Source: Bacteroidota bacterium
Lineage (GTDB): Bacteria > Bacteroidota > Bacteroidia > Sphingobacteriales > Sphingobacteriaceae
DNA length: 60,550 nucleotides
Direction of reading: 5' to 3'
Assembly (NCBI GenBank): GCA_013286565.1
Contig: JABDFM010000011.1
Coordinates: 1-60,550, forward strand
The notes beneath the pieces are model-generated. The model searched no databases. It was not told the origin of the DNA and was given only the letters and a program-made list of their open reading frames with translations. Shown in pieces: positions 1 through 8,177 of the stretch (position 1 is its first letter; each line of letters opens with the position of its first letter). Made by a program: the position numbers and the translations under genes.

Positions 1-46
1 TGTGAATCAAGTTAATCCATTTAATCGTGTGAATCATGGTTCAGAC
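1..46. repeat. Partial copy of GTTCAGAC-ended dispersed repeat
   Basis: The right arm of a repeat ends in ATCATGGTTCAGAC, and the left part is cut off by the window edge. The same arm closes a complete inverted-repeat copy at 32546-32645 and occurs in degenerate form at 36301-36343. It lies directly downstream of the - strand AurF-like gene. Similar intergenic elements are widespread in Sphingobacteriaceae as far as I recall; copy number in this genome cannot be judged here. Confidence 0.6.
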
Positions 47-50
47 AATA

Positions 51-929
51 TTACACCTTAGCACCCAAAACCCGCCGCCAGGCCCAGCGGGTAGCTTTAT
101 TGAATCCACGCCAGCTATCCACAAATTCAATAATATCATCCAGGCATTTTTCGCTGAATTTTTGCTTGAAGTTTTTGGCCGCGACTTTGAATACCTGGTC
201 GGGGTTCTCCAAACCTATACGTTCAAATATCTCTTTTTTCACATACATGGTGCGCACGAAAAGAATATTGAACAGGATCACATAGCTGTATAAAGTGCGC
301 TTGATATATCCTGCTTTGGCAGCATAAGTTTTTAACAGGCTTTTGGTGAAAATGATGTGCCGGGCTTCTTCAATACTATGAAGGTCGAACATTTTTTTTA
401 ATACCGGGTAGATATGGGGCGACTTACGTGCATAATCACCATAAACATCTGTCACCAGTTCTACAGACACACTGCCCATGAATAGATAATCAGCGGGGAG
501 GTATTTATTGCTGAAATGCCCTAAAAATTTATGCAGGCCTGTTTGTTTGATGGGTTTACCGCCTAACTTATTAATGGTCTGTCCAAACATTTCCTGGTGC
601 CTGAATTCTTCGATCAATTCCCTCAGCAGGAAACGGTGTTCCACGTCATCAAGCGGCAAAGTAAGGATATGCCTGGTCATAAAAAGGCAAAACAGGCACT
701 CGCCCCAGGCATAAGATGCAATCACCTGCACCAGTTCGTGCCTGCCAAGTTCTAATTTTTGGGTAGCAGTTAAAGTATTGTAAATCTCAAGGCCATGCAG
801 TGAAGTGAGCATTTCAGGCAGGAAAATATCATCAGCTTCCGGCTCCTGGTGCCAGGGGATATAGGTTTCCGGCATTAGCGGTCGTTCCTTGCTGATCTTG
901 ATCAAACGCTCTATTTCCTGTACTTCCAT
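51..929 (-). CDS. AurF-like diiron oxygenase family protein
   Basis: The 292-residue protein is mostly helical and carries paired carboxylate/histidine motifs expected of a non-haem diiron centre: WGE near residue 76, EEFRHQEMF near residue 107-115, and SIEEARHIIF near residue 185-194. This pattern matches the p-aminobenzoate N-oxygenase (AurF) superfamily, whose members oxidise amines or other small substrates. The ATG at 929 is well placed and the length fits the family. No biosynthetic cluster surrounds it and the next gene (PAP2-type) is 204 bp upstream, so the substrate is unknown. A ferritin-like membrane-associated desaturase role is an alternative. Confidence 0.75.
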   Translation of the reverse strand: MEVQEIERLIKISKERPLMPETYIPWHQEPEADDIFLPEMLTSLHGLEIYNTLTATQKLELGRHELVQVIASYAWGECLFCLFMTRHILTLPLDDVEHRFLLRELIEEFRHQEMFGQTINKLGGKPIKQTGLHKFLGHFSNKYLPADYLFMGSVSVELVTDVYGDYARKSPHIYPVLKKMFDLHSIEEARHIIFTKSLLKTYAAKAGYIKRTLYSYVILFNILFVRTMYVKKEIFERIGLENPDQVFKVAAKNFKQKFSEKCLDDIIEFVDSWRGFNKATRWAWRRVLGAKV

Positions 930-1041
930 ATTGATCTATCCGAGATGTTTTAACGTAATATCATATTAAAGTAAAAACACAATATCAGAAAACTACTTAA
1001 CATTATTTCACGTTAATAGTTTGTGATAAGGTTTAGGTTGG

Positions 1042-1096
1042 CCCTGATCTGATAAATCAGGGCTAAGCCCCTCGCCGCCTGGTGAGGGGCTTTTTT
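1042..1096 (+). terminator. Two hairpins ending in a T-run (terminator-like)
   Basis: A hairpin CCCTGAT/ATCAGGG (1042-1062) is followed by AAGCCCCTC/GAGGGGCTT (1065-1092) and a run of six T on the + strand. The shape is that of a rho-independent terminator for + strand transcription, although both flanking genes are on the - strand. It may end an unannotated small transcript or be a relic. Confidence 0.6.
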
Positions 1097-1133
1097 ATTA
1101 ATTAAGGACGGGAATCGATTTAAAAGGTTGCCT

Positions 1134-1766
1134 TTAGTTCAGCAAATATTTTACAACCCTGTGCACCGGATATATAATAATAGGGGCAGCTATAACATCA
1201 ATGGTATAATGCACATGCTGCACCAGTAACAAGCAGGCTACAATAATGGTGGCAACGGTGGCTAATATTTTGTCAGACTTTTTCTCCAGGCAAAGAATCA
1301 AAAGAAACAGGATAGAAGTATGACCCGAAAAAAACAAGTCCTTGGTAATTGTGCTCCTGCCGTAAAAAACTGCTGTAAGCGGATCAGTTAAAACGATCAG
1401 CCCGGGAGGGGGATTTAGTGGTATCAGGCTGATCGCCAGTACCCTCAGGATAGTAATGAATATAAACGTCCACAAATAAGTGATATAGATGGTCGGCTTC
1501 TCCATGGCACGATATAGCGCATAAAATCCCATACCCCATATCACTGCAAAGATAGCCACCGAAACATTATGCGGTGGTATTGCCGCTAATACCCAATCAT
1601 TTAGTACTGGGCCGTTCCTTTTCTGTATCAGGTTAAAAAAGGGCGGAAGCATGAACGTGATAATAAGCATCAACACGGTGCCAATGAGTAGCTGTGCCCG
1701 TTGCAAGGATGAATTCCAAGTCTGTTTCCAGTTATTTCTCAATGTAAGTGCAATAGATCGGGCCAC
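1134..1766 (-). CDS. PAP2-type (PAP2_C) membrane phosphatase
   Basis: This 210-residue integral membrane protein has about six hydrophobic segments. The motif SGHTS near residue 147 and HVHYTIDV near residue 184-191 are the two catalytic histidine/aspartate motifs of the PAP2_C branch, related to sphingomyelin synthase and lipid phosphate phosphatases. The likely role is dephosphorylation or head-group transfer on a membrane lipid. The only start compatible with the first membrane helix is a GTG at 1766; no in-frame ATG lies nearby upstream. Sphingobacteriaceae make sphingolipids, so a sphingolipid head-group role is possible but unproven. Confidence 0.75.
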   Translation of the reverse strand: MARSIALTLRNNWKQTWNSSLQRAQLLIGTVLMLIITFMLPPFFNLIQKRNGPVLNDWVLAAIPPHNVSVAIFAVIWGMGFYALYRAMEKPTIYITYLWTFIFITILRVLAISLIPLNPPPGLIVLTDPLTAVFYGRSTITKDLFFSGHTSILFLLILCLEKKSDKILATVATIIVACLLLVQHVHYTIDVIAAPIIIYPVHRVVKYLLN

Positions 1767-1940
1767 TGTATAATGTATATATGTTTATCGGGGTGCAAAA
1801 CTAACAAATAAATCAAATGTTAAATTTTCCTTAAGCTTAAATTAAATTCCCGTGACAATGAAAATATTTTATAAGACCATGCTAACATTCTAAATGTTAC
1901 AAGCGTCTTGATGTTATATTTCATATTAAAGATAAAAAAT

Positions 1941-1982
1941 CTAATCAATTAGTTGTAATACTAATTGATTAGTATTACTTTG
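1941..1982 (+). promoter_or_regulatory. Putative BlaI operator overlapping promoter
   Basis: Positions 1955-1978 form a perfect palindrome with 11-bp arms (GTAATACTAAT / ATTAGTATTAC) around TG. A second copy of its core, CTAATCAATTAG at 1941-1952, is the exact inverted repeat of CTAATTGATTAG at 1961-1972. The palindrome runs directly into a -7-like element, TTACTTTG (1975-1982). The position 20 bp before the blaI start, with winged-helix repressor genes following, supports autoregulation by the BlaI-family protein. Confidence 0.7.
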
Positions 1983-2002
1983 GTTTTATAATTGATTACA
2001 TC

Positions 2003-2365
2003 ATGCAAAAACTGGCTAAAAGAGAAGAACAAATAATGCAGGTATTCTGGAATTTGGAAAAGGCATTTATCAAAGAGATCATCCCCGAATTGCCCGACCC
2101 AAAGCCTCATTACAATTCAGTAGCAACTATGGTGAAGATACTGGAAGACAAAGGTTTTCTGGCCCATGAGCCCATTGGCAACATTTTCCGTTATTATCCC
2201 ATCATAGCAAGGGACGAATACCAGGGGCACGCCATGAAGGATATTGTGAGCCAATATTTTAATAACTCCTATCCAAGTATGTTGGCCTACTTTGCCAAAC
2301 AAGAAGCGATATCTGAATCGGAACTGAACGAAATAATAGAAATCATTAAATCAAACAAAAAATGA
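2003..2365 (+). CDS. blaI: BlaI/MecI/CopY-family transcriptional repressor
   Basis: The 120-residue protein has the family layout: an N-terminal winged helix (residues about 1-75, with LAKREEQIMQVFW and YNSVATMVKILEDKGFL) and a C-terminal dimerisation helix pair. BlaI proteins bind palindromic operators as dimers and are inactivated by cleavage when a partner M56 protease signals. Its stop overlaps the ATG of the M56 gene by four bases (ATGA), so the two are translationally coupled. The palindrome immediately upstream is the probable operator. Whether the inducer is a beta-lactam is unknown, because no beta-lactamase gene is nearby. Confidence 0.9.
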   Translation: MQKLAKREEQIMQVFWNLEKAFIKEIIPELPDPKPHYNSVATMVKILEDKGFLAHEPIGNIFRYYPIIARDEYQGHAMKDIVSQYFNNSYPSMLAYFAKQEAISESELNEIIEIIKSNKK

Positions 2366-4734
2366 TACCCTATATCCTGCACGTAGCATTGCTCATATCA
2401 ATTTGTCTGCTGTTTTATAAGATATTCCTGCAAAGGGAAACTTTTTACCGCTTAAACAGGCTGGTACTGGTTATTTGCCTGGGGTTGTCATTCGCTTTGC
2501 CATTGATATCTATCCCGCAAAACTGGACATTACGAGGTTCAGCCGAAGAAACGAAAGTAACTACTCCAGCAACTGTAACACCTACGGTATCGCAGCAAAT
2601 TACAGCGCAGATACAAAAGCAAACTCAGCAGGCTGCGATTAAAAAGCAGCAACAGGTAAACGCGCAGGCTGCCCCGGTTGTTAAGACACTACAACCTGAG
2701 GCTGTAAAACAGCAACCGGTGACTACACAGGATAGCTTCTTTAGTGGCCAATTTATTCCGGTCGCTATGACATGGTTATTCTATTTATACTGGGCAGGGG
2801 TAGCAGCTTTTGGGTTGAACCTCTTATTACAGGTAGTGGTTTTATTGATCCGCGCTTATACCAATCCAGTAATACTGGATGGCAAATTCCGCATTATTGA
2901 AGTGACAGGGGATAAGGCCCCATGCTCATTTGGGAATAATATTTTCATCAACCCCGAGAAATACGAGTGGGAAACCTACAACCAGATACTCCTGCATGAG
3001 AAGGTGCATATACAGCAGGGACATAGTTTTGATATTTTATTGGCCGAATTGGTGCTGGTATTCCAATGGTTCAATCCATTTGCCTGGCTTTATCGTGGCG
3101 AACTGGAAAACAACCTGGAGTTTTTAACAGACGAAGCCGTGCTTGACGATAATACCGTTGAAAAGTCAAGCTATCAAATGAGCTTATTAAAAGTATCGGC
3201 GCCGCACCTGGCGTTGAGCGTTACCACCAATTACAATCAATCACTCTTAAAAAAACGAATAGTTATGATGAATGCTAAAAAATCAAACATCCATACGATG
3301 TGGAAATATTTCATACTGGTGCCATTAATGGGCGGCCTGGCCTGCGCACTGAACCAAACCGTGGCCTATAGCCAAACAACGGCCAAAACCCATGCTTCAA
3401 AAACGCATAATGTGGTACATCACGAAAGGGACATGAGCCCGGAAGGATCGTGGTATGCAACTATAAAAGGCGAAAAGATGCGCATGGAGTTCAGGAACGA
3501 TGGCGATGATCGTTCATGGTCAAGCAATGATAATTACCTGGTGAGCGAATTCTCTCCGTTGCCAAAGGATAAAAAAGGCGATTTTACGCTAACACGTGAT
3601 GCAGGAACGATGCTATTTAACGGCAAGTTTGATGGCGATCAGGGTTATGGTCATTATAAATTCACCCCTAATAAAGAATTTAGCGATAATTTGCGCCGGG
3701 AGGGTATAGAAGATATAACTGAAAATGATGAGTTTGCATTCTTCGCGATCAACATCAAAAAGGACTATATGGGTATGTTAAAGGCAAATGGGTACGGTCA
3801 CATTTCAAAAAACGACCTGATATCGATGGGTGCACTTGGTGTTGATGCTCCATTTATCAAATACTGGAAAGAAAGCGGCTATCATTTAAGCGCTAACGAG
3901 CTGGTATCAGCTAAAGCACTGGGTGTTGACGGCGAATACGTGAATGAGATAAAAAATGCCGGATATAAAGATCTCACCTTTAACCAATTGATCAGCTTTA
4001 AAGCGCAGGGCATTAACGGGCAATATATTAACAGCATTAAAAAAGCCGGTATAGTTAAAAGCGGGAAAGACAATGCTCCGTTGCCCTCGGCTGATGAATT
4101 GTCATCCTACAAAGCCCTTAACGTGGATTCGGAATATGTGAGTGGACTTAAAAATGCTGGTTATGATAATGTACCGATGAATGACCTGACCAGCATGAAG
4201 GCTGTGGGTGTAACCCCTGAATATGCAAAAAGCATGGCCGCATTGGGATTAAAGGATATTTCGGCAAATGAATTGGTATCATTAAAATCATTGGGCATTA
4301 CCCCCGAATATGTAAAGGAGTTTAAGAATAATGGCTACAAGGATATTTCGGCCAATGAGTTAATGTCAGTAAAATCATTGGGCATCACTCCGGGTTATAT
4401 TAAAGGCTTTGAGGATATCGGATATAAGGATCTTTCTATTAACGACCTGACATCTTTAAAATCATTGGGTGTTACCCATGAGTATATCAAAAGCTTTGAA
4501 GCCGCAGGCTATAAACAGATCCCTGTAAATGATCTGTCTTCCCTTAAAGCATTGGGCGTCACCCCAGGATTTATCAAAGGGTTTAAAGATATGGGTTATA
4601 ATGTATCGCTTGAGGAGGCTACCTCGTTGAAAGCAACGGGTGTTACCCCAGCTTATGTAAAAGAAATGAAAGCTAAAGGGTTTAACTCAAAAGACCTGAA
4701 CAAATATATACAGATGAAAAGCGCTTTCAACTGA
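2362..4734 (+). CDS. M56 (BlaR1-like) membrane metallopeptidase with repeat tail
   Basis: The 790-residue protein begins with membrane helices (about 1-50 and 135-165). A cytoplasmic M56 zinc-peptidase domain follows, with HEKVH at 212-216 and a downstream glutamate motif (ELENNLEFLTDEAVL), and then another membrane helix near 313-335. There is no penicillin-binding sensor. Instead the extracellular part holds a beta-rich region (about 350-470) and then roughly ten tandem 29-residue units with the pattern NELxSLKSLGITPEYVKxFKxxGYKDIS. It is coupled to the BlaI repressor by an ATGA overlap and presumably cleaves it in response to an outside signal. The repeats may bind that signal; the ligand is unknown. 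Confidence 0.85.
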   Translation: MIPYILHVALLISICLLFYKIFLQRETFYRLNRLVLVICLGLSFALPLISIPQNWTLRGSAEETKVTTPATVTPTVSQQITAQIQKQTQQAAIKKQQQVNAQAAPVVKTLQPEAVKQQPVTTQDSFFSGQFIPVAMTWLFYLYWAGVAAFGLNLLLQVVVLLIRAYTNPVILDGKFRIIEVTGDKAPCSFGNNIFINPEKYEWETYNQILLHEKVHIQQGHSFDILLAELVLVFQWFNPFAWLYRGELENNLEFLTDEAVLDDNTVEKSSYQMSLLKVSAPHLALSVTTNYNQSLLKKRIVMMNAKKSNIHTMWKYFILVPLMGGLACALNQTVAYSQTTAKTHASKTHNVVHHERDMSPEGSWYATIKGEKMRMEFRNDGDDRSWSSNDNYLVSEFSPLPKDKKGDFTLTRDAGTMLFNGKFDGDQGYGHYKFTPNKEFSDNLRREGIEDITENDEFAFFAINIKKDYMGMLKANGYGHISKNDLISMGALGVDAPFIKYWKESGYHLSANELVSAKALGVDGEYVNEIKNAGYKDLTFNQLISFKAQGINGQYINSIKKAGIVKSGKDNAPLPSADELSSYKALNVDSEYVSGLKNAGYDNVPMNDLTSMKAVGVTPEYAKSMAALGLKDISANELVSLKSLGITPEYVKEFKNNGYKDISANELMSVKSLGITPGYIKGFEDIGYKDLSINDLTSLKSLGVTHEYIKSFEAAGYKQIPVNDLSSLKALGVTPGFIKGFKDMGYNVSLEEATSLKATGVTPAYVKEMKAKGFNSKDLNKYIQMKSAFN

Positions 4735-4756
4735 TCAAAATTAAAAGCGAATAACA

Positions 4757-4787
4757 AACTTACGAAGTCTTAAAGACTTCGTAAGTT
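4757..4787 (+). terminator. Perfect hairpin after the M56 gene
   Basis: A 15-bp perfect inverted repeat (AACTTACGAAGTCTT, centre A, then its complement) follows the M56 stop by 22 bp and ends in TTTTC. It probably terminates the BlaI-M56 transcript, though the T-run is short. The same TTACGAAGTCT motif is, from memory, a recurring intergenic hairpin in Sphingobacteriaceae. Confidence 0.6.
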
Positions 4788-4825
4788 TTCGTCCACCTTC
4801 CACAGTCTTAGTATAATTTAAAATT

Positions 4826-4903
4826 ATGTGGGTTTTACTTGCTGTTGTTATACTGATATGCGCTGTGGTTACGATGATCACCATGCAAAATGCTCGGCAT
4901 TAA
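4826..4903 (+). CDS. Possible 25-residue single-span membrane peptide
   Basis: An ATG at 4826 opens a 25-codon frame encoding MWVLLAVVILICAVVTMITM followed by QNARH and TAA. It is almost entirely one hydrophobic helix with a short polar, positively charged end. It lies in the gap after the M56 gene and its stop overlaps the stop of the convergent gene by four bases. Small one-helix proteins of this kind are easily missed. There is no direct evidence of expression, and the preceding hairpin at 4757-4787 would require its own promoter. Confidence 0.35.
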   Translation: MWVLLAVVILICAVVTMITMQNARH

Positions 4904-5115
4904 TAGTCCAGCTCCTGGCAATTAAACCCTGCTGTATGCAGCAATGATTCCACTGAACCGGGGTTCAGGTCAGTAGCCACAATACGCAATACTTTATCGC
5001 AATCGTCCAGGTCGAAATTCCATTGCTGAATAGTTGGGAAAGAAGTCAGTAAAGGACTAACCTTACTGACTTTTCTCTTACTGGTTACATTTGTTTTGAA
5101 AACTAATATCTCCAT
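4900..5115 (-). CDS. Small HMA-fold-like protein without CxxC
   Basis: The 71-residue protein (start MEILVFKTNV) has the beta-alpha-beta-beta-alpha-beta spacing and flavour of heavy-metal-associated domains: an opening strand, then KVSPLLTSFPTIQQWNFDLDDCDKVLRI and a closing region NCQELDY. The metal-binding CxxC loop is replaced by TSKRKV. It is last in a three-gene - strand set with a sigma factor and a membrane protein. A ferredoxin-like fold with a regulatory rather than a metal-carrying role is possible. Function is not known. Confidence 0.65.
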   Translation of the reverse strand: MEILVFKTNVTSKRKVSKVSPLLTSFPTIQQWNFDLDDCDKVLRIVATDLNPGSVESLLHTAGFNCQELDY

Positions 5116-5185
5116 TTTTCTTTTTGTAATGTTTAAAACCTAATAACTATCGACAATGGTCGAATTGGACAAATTGCAGGATTTT

Positions 5186-5617
5186 TTATTCTGCAGGCTT
5201 CGAAGTTTCATCTGCAGGCTTCGAAGTATTGCCTGCTGGTTGTTCCCACTCGAAACTACCACGATGCCTGCCCCATTTGCCGCAGCGTGCCTGCATTTGT
5301 TCCCTGAACCGTTGTTTTTCTTCCGGGCTCATGTTATTGAAACGTTCCATACGATGGCGCATCCATGGGGCGCCCCTATGGCCGCCACCCCGGCCAAAGC
5401 CGAACAATATTTTGGCTAAAACAAACAGCCCCATGGCTTGCCAGTAGTCAATGGTGCCGGTGTGCAGGATATCCGGAAGTAAATGGTTCCATAACTGCAT
5501 CACGATGTAGCTTACAAGGGCTAAGGCGCCTGCTGCTAAAACTGGTATAAAAATAATTTTCTTTCTTAAGGTGAACTTATGCCTATAAGCCTTGTCACCA
5601 AACTCTGTATCTCTCAT
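5186..5617 (-). CDS. Small membrane protein in the ECF sigma operon
   Basis: The 143-residue protein has two hydrophobic helices (about 18-40 and 58-75), then a Gly/His/Arg-rich stretch (FGFGRGGGHRGAPWMRHRMERF) and an MSPEEKQRFREQMQARCGKWG segment. That segment recalls helical SPEER/Q motifs of Spy/CpxP-like metal or stress sensors, but the match is weak. The C-terminus ends in a tandem ADETSKP repeat, encoded by a direct DNA repeat (CTGCAGGCTTCGAAGT, twice at about 5193-5227). It starts 11 bp after the sigma factor stop, so it is co-transcribed and may be its regulator. Confidence 0.7.
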   Translation of the reverse strand: MRDTEFGDKAYRHKFTLRKKIIFIPVLAAGALALVSYIVMQLWNHLLPDILHTGTIDYWQAMGLFVLAKILFGFGRGGGHRGAPWMRHRMERFNNMSPEEKQRFREQMQARCGKWGRHRGSFEWEQPAGNTSKPADETSKPAE

Positions 5618-5628
5618 ATCTTTAATTT

Positions 5629-6189
5629 TTAATAATCTGTAATTTCTTCATACAATTGTTTAAGCCGCTTACGCAGATGAAGTACCGCGTAACGCTTTCT
5701 CGATACCAGCGTTTGCATATTTTCGCCGGTTTTTTGTACTATTTCACTAAAAGGAATATCGTCAAGCTCGTGCCAGATAAAAACCTGCTTTTGTTCGTCG
5801 GGCAGTTCGTCCAGCGCCAAAAACAGCTGCTCCCAAAATAGGTTGCGGATGTATTCGGTTTCTGGTGTAGTGCCTTCGGTGAGCAGGATCGCCCTGAAAT
5901 CGGGGCCATCTTCGTCGTCATCACCGTTATCGGAGAGGTTCAGGTCAAACAATTCCTCTGTTTTTTTCCTGTTTTTGTCGATGATCTTATTAGTAGCCAC
6001 TTTGTAAAGCCACGCGCCGGTTTGCTCTATCGGTTCGGCGTTGACAACGGCACTGAGCTGGTACCAAACATCCTGCAGAATGTCCTCGGCATCGGCGTCG
6101 TTATTAACCCTCCGGCGAATAAAGCCCAGCAAGCCCTTACCATACTCTTTTATTGATTGTATGATGTGGTTGCTTTTATCTTCGGGCAT
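5629..6189 (-). CDS. ECF-family RNA polymerase sigma factor
   Basis: The protein has sigma-70 region 2 (residues about 20-85, with DAEDILQDVWYQL and GAWLYKVATNKIIDKNRK) and region 4 (about 130-180, with LDELPDEQKQVFIWHELDDIPFSEIVQKTGENMQTLVSRKRYAVLHLRKRL). This is the ECF layout. The ATG at 6189 (MPEDKSNH) is preferred over an upstream in-frame TTG at 6204 because it starts with ATG and fits the usual length. No classical anti-sigma gene follows; the small membrane protein downstream is the candidate partner. A long hairpin repeat lies in its upstream region (6306-6377). Confidence 0.9.
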   Translation of the reverse strand: MPEDKSNHIIQSIKEYGKGLLGFIRRRVNNDADAEDILQDVWYQLSAVVNAEPIEQTGAWLYKVATNKIIDKNRKKTEELFDLNLSDNGDDDEDGPDFRAILLTEGTTPETEYIRNLFWEQLFLALDELPDEQKQVFIWHELDDIPFSEIVQKTGENMQTLVSRKRYAVLHLRKRLKQLYEEITDY

Positions 6190-6305
6190 TGCAGCGGTGA
6201 TCAATTTATTTCTCCTTTAAAGGTAGAGACGATTGACCGAAGAAAACATTTTAAAAAAAATAAAAATTGTTTTGGGGAGAGAGGGGCCAGTGTATCAAGA
6301 GGGGT

Positions 6306-6377
6306 GTCATGCTGAGCCCGTCGAAGCATGGTGCGTATGGCCTTACCGCACATATCCTTCGACGGGCTCAGGATGAC
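6306..6377. repeat. Imperfect inverted repeat, REP-like
   Basis: The arms GTCATGCTGAGCCCGTCGAAG and CTTCGACGGGCTCAGGATGAC pair with one mismatch around a loop of about 30 bp. This GC-rich palindrome contrasts with its AT-rich surroundings. The same sequence type is a common mobile intergenic repeat in many bacteria, from general knowledge. It sits between the ECF sigma gene and the divergent gene at 6457. Confidence 0.85.
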
Positions 6378-6456
6378 AACGCACAATGTCACCATAATCA
6401 TCACTTTGATTACCTGATTTTAATTTCTAATATTGATCTGATTAATAAAGATTGAT

Positions 6457-6924
6457 ATGATGACCAGCCAGAAAAATCTAAATAGATATTATACATTGTT
6501 CCTCTTCCTGTTTCTTTCTGCTTTCGCCATACAGGTGAAGGCGCAGCAGGGGGCAGATGCCCATTCAAAGGAAGCCGCGATCATTGCCGCAATGAAAAAT
6601 TCTGCAAATGACTGGAACAAGGGCGACCTGGATAATTTTATGAAAATGTACACCGACTCGTCAACCATGATGATGCCGACAGGCCCTGCAGGGTTAACCG
6701 TGATCAGGAATTTATATGCAACGAAATATTTTAACGGGAAGATGCCCAAGCAGAACCTTTATTATGATGAAATGAAAGTAACCCTATTGGGTGAAAATTA
6801 TGCGCTATTAACAGGAAAATTCACTTTATCCGGCAATAATTTACCTGAACGCTCGGGCCGTTATTCCCTGGTGATGGTCTACACAAAAGATGGCTGGAAA
6901 ATTTTGCACGATCATTCAGGTTAA
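6457..6924 (+). CDS. Secreted NTF2/SnoaL-like (DUF4440-type) protein
   Basis: The 155-residue protein has an N-terminal signal peptide (YYTLFLFLFLSAFAIQVKAQ, cut after about residue 29). A cone-shaped NTF2-like domain follows: AIIAAMKNSANDWNKGDLDNFMKMYTDSSTMMMPTGP, then KVTLLGENYALLTGKFTL and GWKILHDHSG at the end. Such proteins are often polyketide-cyclase-like or small-ligand binders with no fixed enzyme activity. The start is at one of two adjacent ATG codons (6457 or 6460). It stands alone, with a large AT-rich gap on the right. Confidence 0.8.
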   Translation: MMTSQKNLNRYYTLFLFLFLSAFAIQVKAQQGADAHSKEAAIIAAMKNSANDWNKGDLDNFMKMYTDSSTMMMPTGPAGLTVIRNLYATKYFNGKMPKQNLYYDEMKVTLLGENYALLTGKFTLSGNNLPERSGRYSLVMVYTKDGWKILHDHSG

Positions 6925-7154
6925 GAATAAGCAAGATAAAGTAAGGCATATAAAAACTTATCTTCAAATGTAGGGGAGGATGTGCATGGTTCGTTCAGGA
7001 ATCAGTAGATGATAGAAATGTAGATTTGATAAAATGATATGAGCGGGTTTTGATACATAATCTAATCCAGTTTTTTATAAAAACATTATTATATTCGTAT
7101 AAATCAAGTAGTTTGAAATAGTTTTACTAAACCAATTAACCTTATCACACTTTT

Positions 7155-8177
7155 ATGGCCTCAAATTACAGTTTGCGTAATAGATATACCATTATTGTAT
7201 TAATTCTATTACTATTTTTAGTTTTTATCCCAATTGTGTTTTCATTAACTATTGATAAGACATTAGAATCCAATAATGAAAAGGCATTATTTGCCTTAAT
7301 ATTCGGCGTTATAATATTTGTTATTTTAATAGTTTGGGTTCTTGGGAGTATTAGAAAAATTGGTCCAGAACGTATTGGATGTGTAATAGAGTTCGGACGC
7401 CCTATGTATCAAATAGGCCCAGGACTGCATTTTGTTCCTAATATGTTTTGTGAATTACGATTAGAGAGCAAATTAGCAATAGAGGAACAAATTCCTGAAG
7501 ACACAAAAAGTAATCCCATAAGAATAACTCATGGAATTACATCGCAACCGACAGGCGACCCACTTGATACAAGATTAACAACTTCTGTAAATTTTAAGTA
7601 TCGATATAAAATAAATGACTATGTTTTGTTCATTCAAAATGTTGGCAACAGATGGGAATTAAAACGTCAAGTACACGATATAATAGTAAATACGGCAGCA
7701 ATTGAATGTGCGAAATTTACATTAGCAATAAATCTTGATAGAAGAGGTGAATTAAATCACTTGTTAAACAAAGCTGTAAAAGATTGGACAAAGGATTGGG
7801 GTATTGAATTTATTAATATACAACTTCAAGAAATTGATTTAGGAAATGAAATTGACAAAGCACAAACAAATGTCTCAGTAACAGCAATAAATATAGCATC
7901 TAATAGAAATAATGCACAAAAAATAATTTTTGATGGATCTGCAGAAGCTCAAGTTCATAAGATGTTTCAATATGCAAAAGCGGAAGGGATTAGAGAGATT
8001 GCTGACAAACTTGGTGTAGATGACAAGACTGCTATATATCAAATAGAAACATTAGCCAATGTTTGGAGAAAAAGTAATGCGGATTTGAATTTGTATGGAA
8101 ATGACGTACAACAATTATTTGGGATGCTTATGTCATTTTATAAAGAAAAAGAAAGCAATAATGTCAAGCTACCATAA
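7155..8177 (+). CDS. SPFH/Band 7 domain membrane protein
   Basis: The 340-residue protein opens with two membrane helices (about 13-33 and 45-65). An SPFH (prohibitin/stomatin) domain follows, starting at ERIGCVIEFGRPMYQIGPGLHFVPNM and continuing to about residue 235, then an alpha-helical tail. SPFH proteins oligomerise on membranes and often scaffold proteases or lipid domains. The gene and both flanks are visibly more AT-rich than neighbours, with many AAA/ATA/TTA codons, which suggests acquisition from another genome. There is no partner NfeD-like or FtsH gene beside it. Confidence 0.8.
   Translation: MASNYSLRNRYTIIVLILLLFLVFIPIVFSLTIDKTLESNNEKALFALIFGVIIFVILIVWVLGSIRKIGPERIGCVIEFGRPMYQIGPGLHFVPNMFCELRLESKLAIEEQIPEDTKSNPIRITHGITSQPTGDPLDTRLTTSVNFKYRYKINDYVLFIQNVGNRWELKRQVHDIIVNTAAIECAKFTLAINLDRRGELNHLLNKAVKDWTKDWGIEFINIQLQEIDLGNEIDKAQTNVSVTAINIASNRNNAQKIIFDGSAEAQVHKMFQYAKAEGIREIADKLGVDDKTAIYQIETLANVWRKSNADLNLYGNDVQQLFGMLMSFYKEKESNNVKLP

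Noticed and set aside
36..293. + strand open frames over the AurF-like gene
   Set aside because: They are antisense shadows of a well-supported - strand gene and show no protein features.
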